A stretch of 64,000 nucleotides of DNA. Origin: Moraxella sp. K1664 (GTDB lineage Bacteria; Pseudomonadota; Gammaproteobacteria; Pseudomonadales; Moraxellaceae). The position numbers were made by a program, and so were the translations under genes. The stretch covers positions 1 to 64,000 of the forward strand of contig NZ_CP155576.1 in NCBI RefSeq assembly GCF_039693965.1, given 5' to 3'. The notes beneath the pieces are model-generated. The model was not told where the DNA came from, did no database searches, and saw only the letters and a list, made by a program, of their open reading frames with translations. The stretch's first letter is position 1; every line of letters begins with the position of its first letter. Below, piece by piece: positions 1 through 9,404 of the stretch.

Positions 1-218
1 GTGTCATGTGAGGGTATGCCATGGGTTAAGTCAAGAAATGTAGCAAACCATGTTTTGTTTTCATTGCCAAAGTCTTCTATATCTACCCAGTCATGATAAC
101 CACAGATAACCGCAGTTAAAGCAATGGTTAAAATGTTTTTAAGTGGGTGTAGCAGGTTTTTGTTTTGACGCCTTGGGTCATGAACTTGCGATAAATAGTC
201 AATGGGGTTTGTGAGCAT
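1..218 (-). mobile_element. ISAs1-family transposase, N-terminal part (cut by window edge)
   Basis: The complement strand gives an open frame from an ATG at 218 running off the window. The 72 visible residues match the start of ISAs1 (H-repeat-associated) transposases: a DPRRQNK segment, a hydrophobic AVICG stretch and the family signature DWVDIEDFG, then GIPSHD. The catalytic DDE domain lies outside the window. The sequence just past the start (211-240) holds a gtgagca/tgctcac inverted pair that may belong to the element end. The element abuts the 3' end of the SUKH gene. Family assignment is firm; whether the copy is intact cannot be seen. Confidence 0.85.
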
Positions 219-243
219 AAAGAATGTCCTTTTTGCTCACATT

Positions 244-945
244 TTAATGATTTGTTATGGGTTTGTCGATGGTTGTAGTGCGATTGCCCTGAAAGCCGAT
301 ATGTTCATGTAACATTTTTATGAATTCATCTTCATCAATCAATCCTTCTTTATTATCATCAAAATCATATCCATAAATTTTCTTGATGACATCATAATGC
401 TCTGGTTTTAGGTATTTTTTATGACTTTTTAGATAATTGGCTAAATTTGTCTCAATATCTTGCATAAGCTCGCTATCAGGCTCAATAGCAACAACGCCAT
501 ATAACATCAAATAAAAAATGAAATCCTGTAAATCTTTTGCTAAAATATCGGCTTCATCATAATCATGATGAAATAGCACAATCGGCACATCATCTTTTGA
601 TAAATTTGGCAAATCATGATGATACCAAAAGCAATAATAATCCCCTGAGCCGTCTTGCAAAAATGGCACAAATAAATAATTTGGGTTAATTGCCATATGG
701 TCATCTTGATTTAAAAACATATCTGTAATATGCTCAATGTCGTCGAAATCCATAACTTCTATGAGATTGCTATATAATGACAAAGGCGGATTATCCTTTA
801 AAGTAGGATAGACTTCTTTTTGCCAATGAATATCCACTTCACCCCACGTCAGCATATTATCTTGGCATAATGTTTTATAAGTTATGGGATAATTAAATCC
901 ATGCTTATTTTCCAAGCCTTGTAATTGTTCCAATGAAACAGTCAT
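244..945 (-). CDS. SMI1/KNR4 (SUKH) family protein
   Basis: This is a 233-residue acidic cytoplasmic protein with no signal peptide. The N-terminal two thirds have SUKH-like features: LENKHGFNYPITYKTL near the start, then LFVPFLQDGSGDYYCFW in the middle, the usual strand pattern of SMI1/KNR4 domains. SUKH proteins often act as immunity proteins to polymorphic or contact-dependent toxins, but no toxin is in view, so that role is inference. The C-terminal ~45 residues (from SHKKYLKPEHYD) are nearly identical to the end of another gene at 57.3 kb. The stop codon lies within ~30 bp of a transposase gene, so its tail may have been altered by insertion. Confidence 0.7.
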   Translation of the reverse strand: MTVSLEQLQGLENKHGFNYPITYKTLCQDNMLTWGEVDIHWQKEVYPTLKDNPPLSLYSNLIEVMDFDDIEHITDMFLNQDDHMAINPNYLFVPFLQDGSGDYYCFWYHHDLPNLSKDDVPIVLFHHDYDEADILAKDLQDFIFYLMLYGVVAIEPDSELMQDIETNLANYLKSHKKYLKPEHYDVIKKIYGYDFDDNKEGLIDEDEFIKMLHEHIGFQGNRTTTIDKPITNH

Positions 946-987
946 GATATTTTCCTTTAAATGACAAAAGAATGATAGGGCTTGATT

Positions 988-3138
988 TTAATTGATTTTA
1001 CCCTTCAAATCCACCCCCTTTAACCGCAACGCATTGGCAAGCACCGACAGCGAACTTAGTGCCATGGCGATACTGGCTATCATCGGGTTTAGCACACCAA
1101 TCATCGCAAGCGGTATGCCGATGATGTTATAAATAAAGGCAAAAAATAGGTTTTGCTTGATGTTCGTCAAAGTCAATTTGGCGATTTTATGGGCGTGATA
1201 GACGCTCATCGCCCCACCTGTGTCCGATTGTATCAGCCGAACACTTGCCGAGCCTGTCGCCACGTCTGTGGCACCCCCCACCGCCATGCCGATGTCGGCG
1301 GTCGTCATCGCTAGGGCGTCATTGATGCCGTCCCCTATCATGGCAGTTTTGTGAGTTTTTTGTAATTCTTTGATTTTTAAAGATTTATCCTGTGGCGATA
1401 GCTCCCCATAGCCGTCTATGCCAAGCTCACCTGCCACGCTATCCACCACGCTTTGACGGTCGCCACTTAGGATAACAGGCGTAATACCGTCCGCTTTGAG
1501 TTTATCAATGAGCGTGTGTGCGTCCGCTTTTAGGGTGTCGGCTAGAGCAAAAATCCCTGCCAGTTTGTCATCAACTGCCACAAACACAAGACTGGCTGTG
1601 GGATTGGCTTGGATAAAGGCGTGTTCTTTCTCGCCCAAATCGGCATGGACAAAACGGCTCGTGCCTACCTTAACCACGCCCACGCCAGTGATGTCGCCCT
1701 GTATGCCTTGCCCTGCTTGGCTTAGGATATTTTGGGCGGTTAATGTCGGAGCGTGATTGTCATGAGCATAAGCAGTTATCGCACGGGCTAGGGGGTGCGT
1801 GCTGTGGCTCTCTATGCTCGCACTCACGCCAAGCAATGTGGGCGTGTCGGTCAGGCTCAATGTGTCCACCACCACAAGATGACCGTTTGTCAGCGTGCCT
1901 GTCTTATCAAAGGCAATCGCCCCAATCTGCCCTGCCGTCTCCAACGCCACCGCGTCCAAAAACTGCACCCCATGCCGACCTGCCACCCCCATACCCGCCA
2001 TAATCGCTGTGGGCGTGGCAAGCCCCAATGCACACGGGCAAGCGATGACCAACACGGCAACTGCTCGCATGAGTGCGGTGTCAAACTGACCCAAAAAATA
2101 CCAATTTGCCAACAACGTCAGCACCGAAAGCCCCACCACCACAGGCACAAACACGCCTGCCACACGGTCGGCAAGCCGTGCAATCGGGGCTTTTGTCCCC
2201 TGTGCGTGCGACAGTGCGTCTGTCATCTGCCCAAGGGCGGTCTGTGAGCCTGTCGCTTTGGCTTGATAGGCAAAACTGCCGTCCACAACCACGCTCCCTG
2301 CCAATACGTCATCGCCATAAGTTTTTGATAAATAGGCACTTTCTCCCGTCAGATGAGCTTGGGTAATGTCCCCTTGACCGTACGTGATGACCCCGTCCAC
2401 GGCGATTTTGTCGCCATGTTTGGCTTGCAAAATATCGCCCACTTTGACATCGGATAACGCCACGTCCGTCCACGCATTATCACGCTTGACCTTGACCGTC
2501 TGCGGTAGTAGCTCCATGAGTTTGGATAAGGCGTTGAGACTGCCTGTTTTGGTGCGGTGTTCTAGGTATTTGCCAAGGCTCACAAAGGTCAAAATCATCA
2601 CGCTCGCTTCAAAATACACATGACCGCCTGCTAGCCAAGCATAAGTAGAATACGCCCAAATCATGCTCGTCCCCAACGCCACCAACACGTCCATGCCAAG
2701 CAGTCCGCCCCTTATCCCTGCCCACGCCCCTTTATAAAAAGGCACGGCAAGGGCAAACTGAGCAATGCTCGCTAGGATAAACTGCACCCAATTTGGGGGC
2801 ATGAGTGCGTGCGAGCCTGTCATCATGCCTGCCATACCCACCCAAAACGGCAAGGACAACACACCAAGAGTAATCAAGCGATATGGCGGTGTGTCGCTAT
2901 GGGGTGTGGTTTGGGATTGGTTTTGGATAAATTCCCCTGTAAAGCCTGTCTTTTTTATCCATGTCAAAATCTCATCATCAGACGCATCGCCTGTCGTACT
3001 AAGGGTCAGCGTCTCTGTGGCAAAGTTCACATCAGCACGCTCTACGCACTCTTTTTTATTTAATACTTTTTCTAGGCGAGTGGCACAGGCTTGGCAAGTC
3101 ATGCCGTGTATGGCTAGGGTGTGGGTTTGGGTTGGCAT
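988..3138 (-). CDS. copA: Copper-exporting P1B-type ATPase
   Basis: This 716-residue inner-membrane pump exports Cu(I) from the cytoplasm using ATP. Visible in order are one N-terminal heavy-metal domain with GMTCQAC (Cys15, Cys18), several transmembrane segments, the actuator TGES motif near residue 267, the intramembrane metal site ACPCALG, the phosphorylation site DKTGTLT and the hinge GDGINDA. Length fits single-HMA CopA proteins. No CueR gene is adjacent. A free-standing CopZ-like chaperone is encoded 41 kb away, and a putative copper-binding RiPP operon lies at 13-18.6 kb. Confidence 0.93.
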   Translation of the reverse strand: MPTQTHTLAIHGMTCQACATRLEKVLNKKECVERADVNFATETLTLSTTGDASDDEILTWIKKTGFTGEFIQNQSQTTPHSDTPPYRLITLGVLSLPFWVGMAGMMTGSHALMPPNWVQFILASIAQFALAVPFYKGAWAGIRGGLLGMDVLVALGTSMIWAYSTYAWLAGGHVYFEASVMILTFVSLGKYLEHRTKTGSLNALSKLMELLPQTVKVKRDNAWTDVALSDVKVGDILQAKHGDKIAVDGVITYGQGDITQAHLTGESAYLSKTYGDDVLAGSVVVDGSFAYQAKATGSQTALGQMTDALSHAQGTKAPIARLADRVAGVFVPVVVGLSVLTLLANWYFLGQFDTALMRAVAVLVIACPCALGLATPTAIMAGMGVAGRHGVQFLDAVALETAGQIGAIAFDKTGTLTNGHLVVVDTLSLTDTPTLLGVSASIESHSTHPLARAITAYAHDNHAPTLTAQNILSQAGQGIQGDITGVGVVKVGTSRFVHADLGEKEHAFIQANPTASLVFVAVDDKLAGIFALADTLKADAHTLIDKLKADGITPVILSGDRQSVVDSVAGELGIDGYGELSPQDKSLKIKELQKTHKTAMIGDGINDALAMTTADIGMAVGGATDVATGSASVRLIQSDTGGAMSVYHAHKIAKLTLTNIKQNLFFAFIYNIIGIPLAMIGVLNPMIASIAMALSSLSVLANALRLKGVDLKGKIN

Positions 3139-3315
3139 GGTGTTCTCTTTTTTATTATTAGCTGGTAAATGCTTAGTTCATAAATGCGGACACATCGGGT
3201 CAATATCAAGGGCGATACCACCCATTAACCAAAAGATTTATCATAAATATATCTTTATACCTCTTTTAACTCATCTGACACATCAGTGTGCTTGGTGTAC
3301 CTGCCAAAATCGGGG

Positions 3316-3702
3316 TTAGTCTAGGCGTTTTCCTGTTTTGTCTATATAAAAGAATTCGCCATTTAATGATACTTCGGCTTTACCATTTTCAAAAACCCAA
3401 GCATTATCATATTGAACAGGGATAACCACTTTACCTGTTTTATCAATAAACCCAAATTTGCCATTTTGTTTGACTGTTGCCAAGCCCTCTGAAAAATACC
3501 CAACATAATCATATTGAACAGGGATAACCACTTTACCTGTGTTATCAATAAACCCCCATTTGCCGTTTTGTTCCACACTTGCCAAACCTTCTGATAAGCA
3601 ATTAACAAAATCATACCCCACCACCTGTGGTTTTTCACACGCCAAAGCGGATAAGGGTAAAAGGGATAGGGCGATGATAAGGGGGTTTAGAAGTTTTTTC
3701 AT
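3316..3702 (-). CDS. WG-repeat protein, exported
   Basis: The protein is 128 residues from the chosen ATG (MKKLLNP, directly followed by a hydrophobic stretch). An alternative ATG four codons upstream would precede the signal peptide. The signal probably ends at LSALA before CEKPQ. The mature part carries three consecutive WG repeats with the pattern EGLA-V-QNGK-GFIDKTGKVVIPVQYD; the first two are almost the same. WG repeats form beta structures in envelope and secreted proteins, but no activity can be assigned. The repeats are also strong at DNA level, so unequal recombination could change repeat number. Confidence 0.75.
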   Translation of the reverse strand: MKKLLNPLIIALSLLPLSALACEKPQVVGYDFVNCLSEGLASVEQNGKWGFIDNTGKVVIPVQYDYVGYFSEGLATVKQNGKFGFIDKTGKVVIPVQYDNAWVFENGKAEVSLNGEFFYIDKTGKRLD

Positions 3703-3778
3703 AAAATTTTCCATTGGGTTGAGTCTTGCTTTATTTTACAAAAATTCTTTGTAAGAATAAATGGTGCTTTTACTTAAT

Positions 3779-3843
3779 GGTAAGGTGCGTACCACGCACC
3801 TTTTAGATAGAAAATCTTATTGGTGCGTAATACGCACCTTACT
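3779..3843. repeat. Palindromic repeat pair (GGTGCGTA-family)
   Basis: Two copies of a short palindrome (ggtgcgtaccacgcacc and ggtgcgtaatacgcacc) face each other across a ~20-bp AT-rich spacer. The whole stretch is itself an inverted repeat starting gtaaggtgcg and ending cgcacctta. Related copies occur at 51574-51594 and 53233-53276. It lies between the WG-repeat gene and the ilvA terminator. It resembles REP/MITE-like intergenic repeats. Confidence 0.75.
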
Positions 3844-3873
3844 GCCAATGAGTGTGTTTTGAAGTTAAATGAT

Positions 3874-3900
3874 TAAAAAACACGGCGATTGCCGTGTTTT
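3874..3900 (-). terminator. Rho-independent terminator of ilvA
   Basis: The stem aaaacacggc/gccgtgtttt with a 4-nt loop lies 10 bp beyond the ilvA stop. On the minus strand it is followed by a run of T. Stem strength and placement make it a convincing terminator. Confidence 0.85.
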
Positions 3901-3910
3901 AGATTTGGGT

Positions 3911-5452
3911 TTATTTTAAAAACACCCCATACCCAACATTGTCCGTCAAATCTTCGCATTCATAGCCAATCTCGGTCAGTGCGTCCACGATTTGCCGTCC
4001 GCTTGTGGGCGTGGCTTGCAGTCCCACCAAAATCCGCCCTTCTGCCGCTCCGTGATTGCGATAGTGAAATAAGGTTACGTTAAAATCCTGCCCCAATTTT
4101 TCAAGGAAATTTAATAACGCCCCTGGACGCTCGGGAAACATGACACGGAACAGGCGTTCATCGGTCAGTCGCCCATGCCCACCAATCAAATAGCGGATAT
4201 GCGTTTTGGCGACTTCATCATCGGTTAGGTCATGGGCGTCATATCCGCCCTTGTCGAGCATATCGGTAATCGTGGCACGCTCTTTTTGACCGTCTTTTAA
4301 GCCAATGCCGACAAAGACTTGGGCGACATTGGGGCTTGTGGCATCTAGGCGATAGTTAAATTCGGTGATATTTCGCCCCTGCAAACAGCGACAAAAATCC
4401 AAAAACGCCCCTGCCTGCTCGGGTAATTTTACCGCAAAAATCGCCTCTTTATTCTCACCAATCTCGGTGCGTTCGGCAATATAACGCAAGCGGTCAAAGT
4501 TCATGTTCGCCCCTGAGACGATTGCCACGCAGTTTTTGCCAGTCAAGTCATGCTCTTTGATGTACTTTTTTAGCCCTGCCAACGCCAACGCCCCAGACGG
4601 CTCAACGATGTGGCGATTTTCTTCAAAGATGTCTTTGACGCTGGCACAAATTTCATCGTTATTGCAGGTTATCACGTCATCGATGACCTTGCCTTGACCG
4701 TTTGATTTGGTTAGATTGGCGATGTCAAAAGGGATTTGTCCGATTTGAGCGACCGCCACCCCGTCTGCAAATAGGCTTACCTGTGGCAAGCGAGTGCGTT
4801 TGCCGTCCGCTAAGGCGACTTTTAGGCACGCTGCCCCTTCAGGCTCCACCGCAATGACCTTGACGTGCGGGGCGACTTCCCCCAAAAATGCCGACACGCC
4901 TGCCACCAAGCCACCACCGCCCACAGGCACAAAGACGTATTCCATGTCTCGCCAGTCTTGCGACAGCTCCAACGCCACCGTGCCTTGCCCTGCAATCACA
5001 AGCTCATCATCATAAGGGGCGATGTAGGTCATGCCGTCTGTGGTTGCCTTGTCCATGGCAAAGCGGTTGGCTTCATCAAAACTGTCGCCATGCAAATGCA
5101 CCGTACCGCCAAAGGCTTTGACTGCTTGGACTTTGATGTCGGGCGTGGTTTTTGGCATGACGATTAGGTTATTAAGTTTTAAGCGGTTTGCCGAGTAGGC
5201 GACCCCTTGGGCGTGGTTGCCAGCAGATGCACAGATGATGCCCTTGGCTTTTTGTTCGTCTGATAATTGGCTGATTTTATTGTACGCCCCGCGCAATTTA
5301 AAGCTAAATACAGGCTGTAAGTCTTCACGCTTTAGGCGAATGTCATTGCCAAAGCGTGCGGATAATTTGTCCGCCTGTTCAAGCGGAGTGCGAATGGCAA
5401 CGTCATAGACGGTGGCGGTGATGATAGAGCGGACGTAGTCGGATAGGGTCAT
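3911..5452 (-). CDS. ilvA: Threonine ammonia-lyase, biosynthetic
   Basis: The 513-residue PLP enzyme converts threonine to 2-oxobutanoate, the first committed step to isoleucine. The N-terminal catalytic domain has the Schiff-base lysine in SFKLRGAYNK (near residue 52) and the phosphate-binding loop VGGGGLVAG. Two C-terminal ACT-like regulatory domains start near FAVKLPEQAGAFLDF and FRVMFPERPGALLNF, the arrangement of the isoleucine-inhibited biosynthetic form. The gene appears monocistronic, with its own terminator and an upstream gap of about 100 bp. Confidence 0.95.
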   Translation of the reverse strand: MTLSDYVRSIITATVYDVAIRTPLEQADKLSARFGNDIRLKREDLQPVFSFKLRGAYNKISQLSDEQKAKGIICASAGNHAQGVAYSANRLKLNNLIVMPKTTPDIKVQAVKAFGGTVHLHGDSFDEANRFAMDKATTDGMTYIAPYDDELVIAGQGTVALELSQDWRDMEYVFVPVGGGGLVAGVSAFLGEVAPHVKVIAVEPEGAACLKVALADGKRTRLPQVSLFADGVAVAQIGQIPFDIANLTKSNGQGKVIDDVITCNNDEICASVKDIFEENRHIVEPSGALALAGLKKYIKEHDLTGKNCVAIVSGANMNFDRLRYIAERTEIGENKEAIFAVKLPEQAGAFLDFCRCLQGRNITEFNYRLDATSPNVAQVFVGIGLKDGQKERATITDMLDKGGYDAHDLTDDEVAKTHIRYLIGGHGRLTDERLFRVMFPERPGALLNFLEKLGQDFNVTLFHYRNHGAAEGRILVGLQATPTSGRQIVDALTEIGYECEDLTDNVGYGVFLK

Positions 5453-5499
5453 AGGTTTTCCTTGTCATAACGAATTTTTATAAAAATCATCAATGCAAA

Positions 5500-5533
5500 A
5501 TCGCCCAAATCGGCATAAGCGGACTTGGGCGAT
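5500..5533 (-). terminator. Probable terminator downstream of yebC
   Basis: The stem atcgcccaa/ttgggcgat encloses a 16-nt loop just past the yebC stop. On the minus strand the right arm is followed by a short T run (tttt). The loop is long and the T run modest, so the call is moderate. Confidence 0.55.
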
Positions 5534-5554
5534 GTTTGTTAGCAAAAAGTATTA

Positions 5555-6304
5555 TCAAGCATCTAACTGTGCCATGACGTCATCGCTAAAATTGACGTTG
5601 GTATAGACCTCTTGTACGTCATCTAGATCTTCTAGCATGTCAATCATTTTTAACACACGCTGGGCATCGTCAATATTGTCAATGTCCGCTGTTGTACTGG
5701 GTGACATGGTTACCTCGGCATTGTCTGCTTTTAGCCCTGCATGTGTCAGTGCATCCATCACCGCCCCGAAATCATTGGGCTCTGTGATGACAAGCAAACT
5801 CTCGCCGTCATTTTCAATATCTGTTGCCCCTGCATCCAAAGCAACCTCCATGACCTTATCTTCTAATGACACATCATCAAAAACAATCTCGCCACGCTTA
5901 GAGAACAGATACGCCACCGATCCTGAGGTGCCCAGATTGCCACCATGTTTACCAAAGGCATGGCGAACCTCGCCTACGGTACGGTTGACATTGTCGGTCA
6001 TGGTCTCAACGATGACTGCCACACCGCCCACGCCATAACCTTCGTAAGTAATCTCTTGGACATTATCGCCCTCTCCGCCCCCTTGACCACGCTCAATGGC
6101 ACGTTTAATCACATCTTTGGTCATATTGGCAGCATTGGCTTTTTCTAGCACGGCACGCAGACGTGGATTATTGGCAGGGTCTGGGTCACCGCCTTTACTG
6201 GCGGAGACGATTTCACGAATAATTTTGGTAAAAATCTTGCCTTTTGCAGCATCTTGTTTGGCTTTACGATGTTTGATATTCGCCCATTTACTATGACCTG
6301 CCAT
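5555..6304 (-). CDS. yebC: YebC/PmpR (TACO1) family protein
   Basis: The 249-residue protein starts with the family hallmark [18 protein letters not shown] and keeps the acidic, three-domain YebC layout over the usual length. Members were described as DNA-binding regulators and more recently as ribosome-associated factors relieving stalling at proline stretches (TACO1-like). Which role applies here cannot be told. It stands alone, with a terminator-like hairpin after it and a 286-bp upstream gap in which I recognise only AT-rich promoter-like sequence. Confidence 0.92.
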   Translation of the reverse strand: MAGHSKWANIKHRKAKQDAAKGKIFTKIIREIVSASKGGDPDPANNPRLRAVLEKANAANMTKDVIKRAIERGQGGGEGDNVQEITYEGYGVGGVAVIVETMTDNVNRTVGEVRHAFGKHGGNLGTSGSVAYLFSKRGEIVFDDVSLEDKVMEVALDAGATDIENDGESLLVITEPNDFGAVMDALTHAGLKADNAEVTMSPSTTADIDNIDDAQRVLKMIDMLEDLDDVQEVYTNVNFSDDVMAQLDA

Positions 6305-6590
6305 AAAATGTACCTTTTATTGATTGGATAAATTTATTGATTGGATAAATATGGGTTATTATACAAGGTTTGGGCAGATTTGCCAATATTTGGCATGATT
6401 CTATAAAAATGTCATAAGTGACAGCCATGTCTTAGATAAAGGTTTTGGCAGTCTTATAGAAAACAATACCTAAATACCAATCATTACAAGTACTGATAAC
6501 AAGCATCAATAATAAGAATTTTGTAAAAACACTATCTCAAATCCTAACTTTATTATAAAATATGCCAATATTTATCTCATTGTACCTTGC

Positions 6591-7421
6591 ATGAAAGCCC
6601 CTGTTTACAAAAAAAGCCTGCCCTTAAAAGAGAAAATCCACATCATTATCGAAGGCACTGACACGCCTGCGGGACGATTTTTTGATGTGGTGCTACTCAT
6701 CGGTATCGCTCTTAGCGTGGTCGTGGTCATGCTTGACAGTGTGCTGTATTTACGTTTGCAGTATGGCACGCTGTTCTTGTATGCAGAGTGGTTTTTTACC
6801 ATTTTATTTACCATAGAATATTTATTACGCCTATACTCCGCTCCCAATCGCAAGCGTTATGCGTTTAGCTTTTTTGGGGTGATTGACCTGCTTGCATTAT
6901 TGCCAAGCTATCTTAGCTACTTTTTTGTGGGAACGCAGTATTTGCTTGTGGTGCGGATTTTGCGGATTTTGCGGATTTTTAGGGTATTTAAGCTCAAATC
7001 CTACATGCAACAAGCAGGATTTTTGGCAGCTGCCTTTCGCACCAGTCAGCACAAAATCATCGTCTTTTTCCTGTCATTATTACTGCTTGTGACGATTTTT
7101 GGCTCGGTCATGTATGTGGTCGAAGGCCCCGAAAACGGCTACACCAGTATCCCCAAATCCATCTATTGGGCGGTTGTGACTTTGACGACCGTGGGTTATG
7201 GCGACATCTCGCCCAAAACTCCGATAGGGCAAGCGATTGCAAGCATGGTGATGATTATGGGTTACTCCATCATTGCCGTGCCGACAGGGATTTTTACCGC
7301 TGAGCTGTCACGCACCATGCGACCACAGCTACACCCCATCACTTGCCCAAAATGCGGTAAATTTGGACATGCGTCCAATGCTAAGTTTTGTGATAGATGT
7401 GGGCATGATTTGCATTTGTGA
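6591..7421 (+). CDS. Voltage-gated-type potassium channel with C-terminal zinc ribbon
   Basis: This is a 276-residue six-helix ion channel. The arginine-rich S4 voltage-sensor helix is visible (VRILRILRIFRVFKLK), and the pore helix leads into the K+ selectivity filter TTVGYGD around residue 200. After S6 the protein ends with a short Cys4 zinc-ribbon (CPKCG and CDRCG, ~17 residues apart) instead of an RCK/TrkA-N domain. It sits in the inner membrane as a probable tetramer. The zinc ribbon as a cytoplasmic tail is unusual but seen in some bacterial channels of this type. No operon partner is evident. Confidence 0.88.
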   Translation: MKAPVYKKSLPLKEKIHIIIEGTDTPAGRFFDVVLLIGIALSVVVVMLDSVLYLRLQYGTLFLYAEWFFTILFTIEYLLRLYSAPNRKRYAFSFFGVIDLLALLPSYLSYFFVGTQYLLVVRILRILRIFRVFKLKSYMQQAGFLAAAFRTSQHKIIVFFLSLLLLVTIFGSVMYVVEGPENGYTSIPKSIYWAVVTLTTVGYGDISPKTPIGQAIASMVMIMGYSIIAVPTGIFTAELSRTMRPQLHPITCPKCGKFGHASNAKFCDRCGHDLHL

Positions 7422-7465
7422 TTTATCTGTTTTATACTCTCTAAATCATTAAAATACAGAATGCC

Positions 7466-7561
7466 ATGCCTTATCAAACCTGCATTGACTATGACCCAAA
7501 TATTCGCTTTGGCAAACCCATCATTATTGGCACAAGAATCAGTGTTTATGACATTATGAAC
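7466..7561 (+). pseudogene. DUF433 antitoxin-like gene remnant
   Basis: The first ~32 codons match the start of DUF433 (VapB45-like antitoxin) proteins: CIDYDPNIRFGKPIIIGTR followed by ISVYDI. Beyond residue ~32 the reading frame loses similarity and runs into the oppositely oriented truC gene, so the rest of the domain, and any PIN-type partner, is missing. It is a leftover of a toxin-antitoxin locus rather than a working gene. Confidence 0.6.
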
Positions 7562-7593
7562 CATCCAAACAGTTCTACCATGACAATGGCTTG

Positions 7594-8316
7594 TCACACC
7601 CACTCACCCCACCCAAAATCCCCCATCACCTTTTTAAAGTCATCATCAATCGGAGCAACCACCGTGATACGCTTGCCACTCATGTCATCAAATGCCAAAG
7701 TATGAGCGTGCAAAAGTAGCCTTGATACGCCCGTAAACTCTGCCACTGCACGATTTTGGGCGGTGTCGCCATGCGTGGCATCACCGACAATCGGGTGAAA
7801 CAGGTGCGTCATGTGCCGTCTTAGTTGGTGCTTTCGCCCTGTGATTGGGATAAGTTTCATCAGGCTATACCGAGATGTGGCGTATCTATCCACCGACACA
7901 AAGGGCATTTCACAGGTTGCCAAGTTCTCATAATCGGTTATGGCAGACTCTGGCTCTTTATCCGTTTTGGCAAATTTATCGGCGATTTTGTCAAGTTTGA
8001 CCTTTAAAGGATAATCAATCCGTCCACCGCCCAAAAGATACCCACGCACCACCGCCAGATAGGATTTATTTACCGTGTGATGTTCAAATTGCCCTGACAA
8101 CGTCCGTGCCACATCAGACGACTTGGCAAATAGTAGTACGCCTGATGTTGGGCGGTCTAGCCGATGAACAGGGAAAACGTGGCACCCAAGCATATCTCGC
8201 AACACCGTCATCGCAAACACCGTCTCATGCTTGTCAAGCCACGAGCGATGAACCAGCATACCAGCAGGCTTATTTACCGCCACCACGTCATCATCTTGAT
8301 ATAAAATTTGTAGCAT
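7594..8316 (-). CDS. truC: tRNA pseudouridine-65 synthase TruC (RluA family)
   Basis: This RluA-family pseudouridine synthase has the catalytic motif HRLDRPTSGVLL. The N-terminus LQILYQDDDVVAVNKPAGMLV with VHRSWLD matches TruC, which isomerises U65 of certain tRNAs, better than RluA/C/D; no S4 domain is present. The start MLQILYQ was chosen by comparison with the family; in-frame ATGs lie two and four codons upstream. Its 3' end is convergent with the DUF433 remnant. Confidence 0.85.
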   Translation of the reverse strand: MLQILYQDDDVVAVNKPAGMLVHRSWLDKHETVFAMTVLRDMLGCHVFPVHRLDRPTSGVLLFAKSSDVARTLSGQFEHHTVNKSYLAVVRGYLLGGGRIDYPLKVKLDKIADKFAKTDKEPESAITDYENLATCEMPFVSVDRYATSRYSLMKLIPITGRKHQLRRHMTHLFHPIVGDATHGDTAQNRAVAEFTGVSRLLLHAHTLAFDDMSGKRITVVAPIDDDFKKVMGDFGWGEWV

Positions 8317-8502
8317 TGTCATTTCCAATTTATTTAGCTTGCCTGTGAGAGCGACTGGGGCAGTATTTTACCTTGCCACAACAAAGAATGCCAGTTTACC
8401 TTGCAATTTATTCATATCATAAGATTGCACCAAAGCATCGGTTTTATTTTACTTTTACCCCCAAAAGCGTGTAAAATAGCACCTTTTAGACACATCACAC
8501 CC

Positions 8503-9129
8503 ATGAAAGCCCTACTTGACTACATTCCCATCATTGTCTTTTTTTATCTGTACAAGACCACAGACAAGGACAATCCTGCCCACCCCCTACTGACCGCCAT
8601 TGGGCTGACAGGGGGCGAGAGCAATAATCATATCATCGTGGCGACCGCAGGGCTGACCCTTGCCACGCTTGTCGTGTATGGCTTTTTATTTGTCAGTCAA
8701 AAGTTTCGTCTGCAAAAACAGCAGATTTTTGTGCTACTTATGACCGTGGTATTTGGCGGGCTGACCCTTGCCTTGCGAGATGATTTTTATATTCGCCTAA
8801 AAGCGATTTTGATTAATTTGGGCTTTGCTCTTGCCTTATTCTTATCGCCGTTTTTTTTGAGCAACAAAGAATCCGCCATTCAAAAGCTATTCACCCCCAT
8901 TTTTGAGTTGTCGTCATCGGCATGGAAAAAGCTCAATCTAGCATGGGCAGGATTTTTTGTACTGATGGCGAGCCTACACGCCTTTTTTGCCTTTGTGTTT
9001 ATGGGGGGCAAGTACTGGGGCGAGTTTACCGCCTTTGGCGATATTATTGTCATGATAAGTTTTATGGCAGGTATGTTTTTTGTACTGCGTAAGCATATCA
9101 AGATAGATGAAACAGCCATAAAAAAGTAA
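8503..9129 (+). CDS. yciB: YciB/IspZ family inner-membrane septation protein
   Basis: This 208-residue polytopic membrane protein begins MKALLDYIPIIVFF, typical of YciB (intracellular septation protein A), with the conserved GGKYWGEFTAFGD near the C-terminus. A longer in-frame extension upstream is not family-like, so the ATG at this position was chosen. YciB proteins influence envelope integrity and division through an unclear mechanism. YciI follows ~275 bp downstream, a frequent neighbour pairing in Gammaproteobacteria. Confidence 0.9.
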   Translation: MKALLDYIPIIVFFYLYKTTDKDNPAHPLLTAIGLTGGESNNHIIVATAGLTLATLVVYGFLFVSQKFRLQKQQIFVLLMTVVFGGLTLALRDDFYIRLKAILINLGFALALFLSPFFLSNKESAIQKLFTPIFELSSSAWKKLNLAWAGFFVLMASLHAFFAFVFMGGKYWGEFTAFGDIIVMISFMAGMFFVLRKHIKIDETAIKK

Positions 9130-9193
9130 GTAACACTTTATTCTAAACTTAGAATTGTAAATTATTGATTATTGGTTAATTATTTTTTGAACT

Positions 9194-9221
9194 GTAGGGG
9201 CGAATTGCAATTCGCCCGTAG
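9194..9221. repeat. Dispersed palindromic repeat (GGGCGAATTGCAATTCGCCC family)
   Basis: A near-perfect palindrome with centre gcgaattgcaattcgc, flanked by gtag on each side, lies in the 275-bp yciB-yciI gap. Related copies are at 18938, 20283, 48611, 55690 and 56219. About 100 bp further, at 9300-9319, a second small palindrome (gggtgcatatcaccc) resembles the other repeat family of this window. No gene was recognised in this gap. Confidence 0.75.
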
Positions 9222-9404
9222 TAAATCAATCACTTATACAAAGTTGAAATTGGGTAAGTAATGATACTAACCACCCATTTTAATTTGACATTTAAAGTCG
9301 TAGGGTGCATATCACCCACCAAAAACAACCATTGCAAGTGGTATAAAAACACCAAATAATTCCATATTTTATACCTTAACAACCCAAAATCAGGAAAAAA
9401 ACCC

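Noticed and set aside
1496-2623. Several plus-strand frames of 60-150 codons opposite copA
   Set aside because: They have no ribosome sites, read as Cys/His/Pro-rich low-quality sequence and lie wholly within the strongly coding copA gene.
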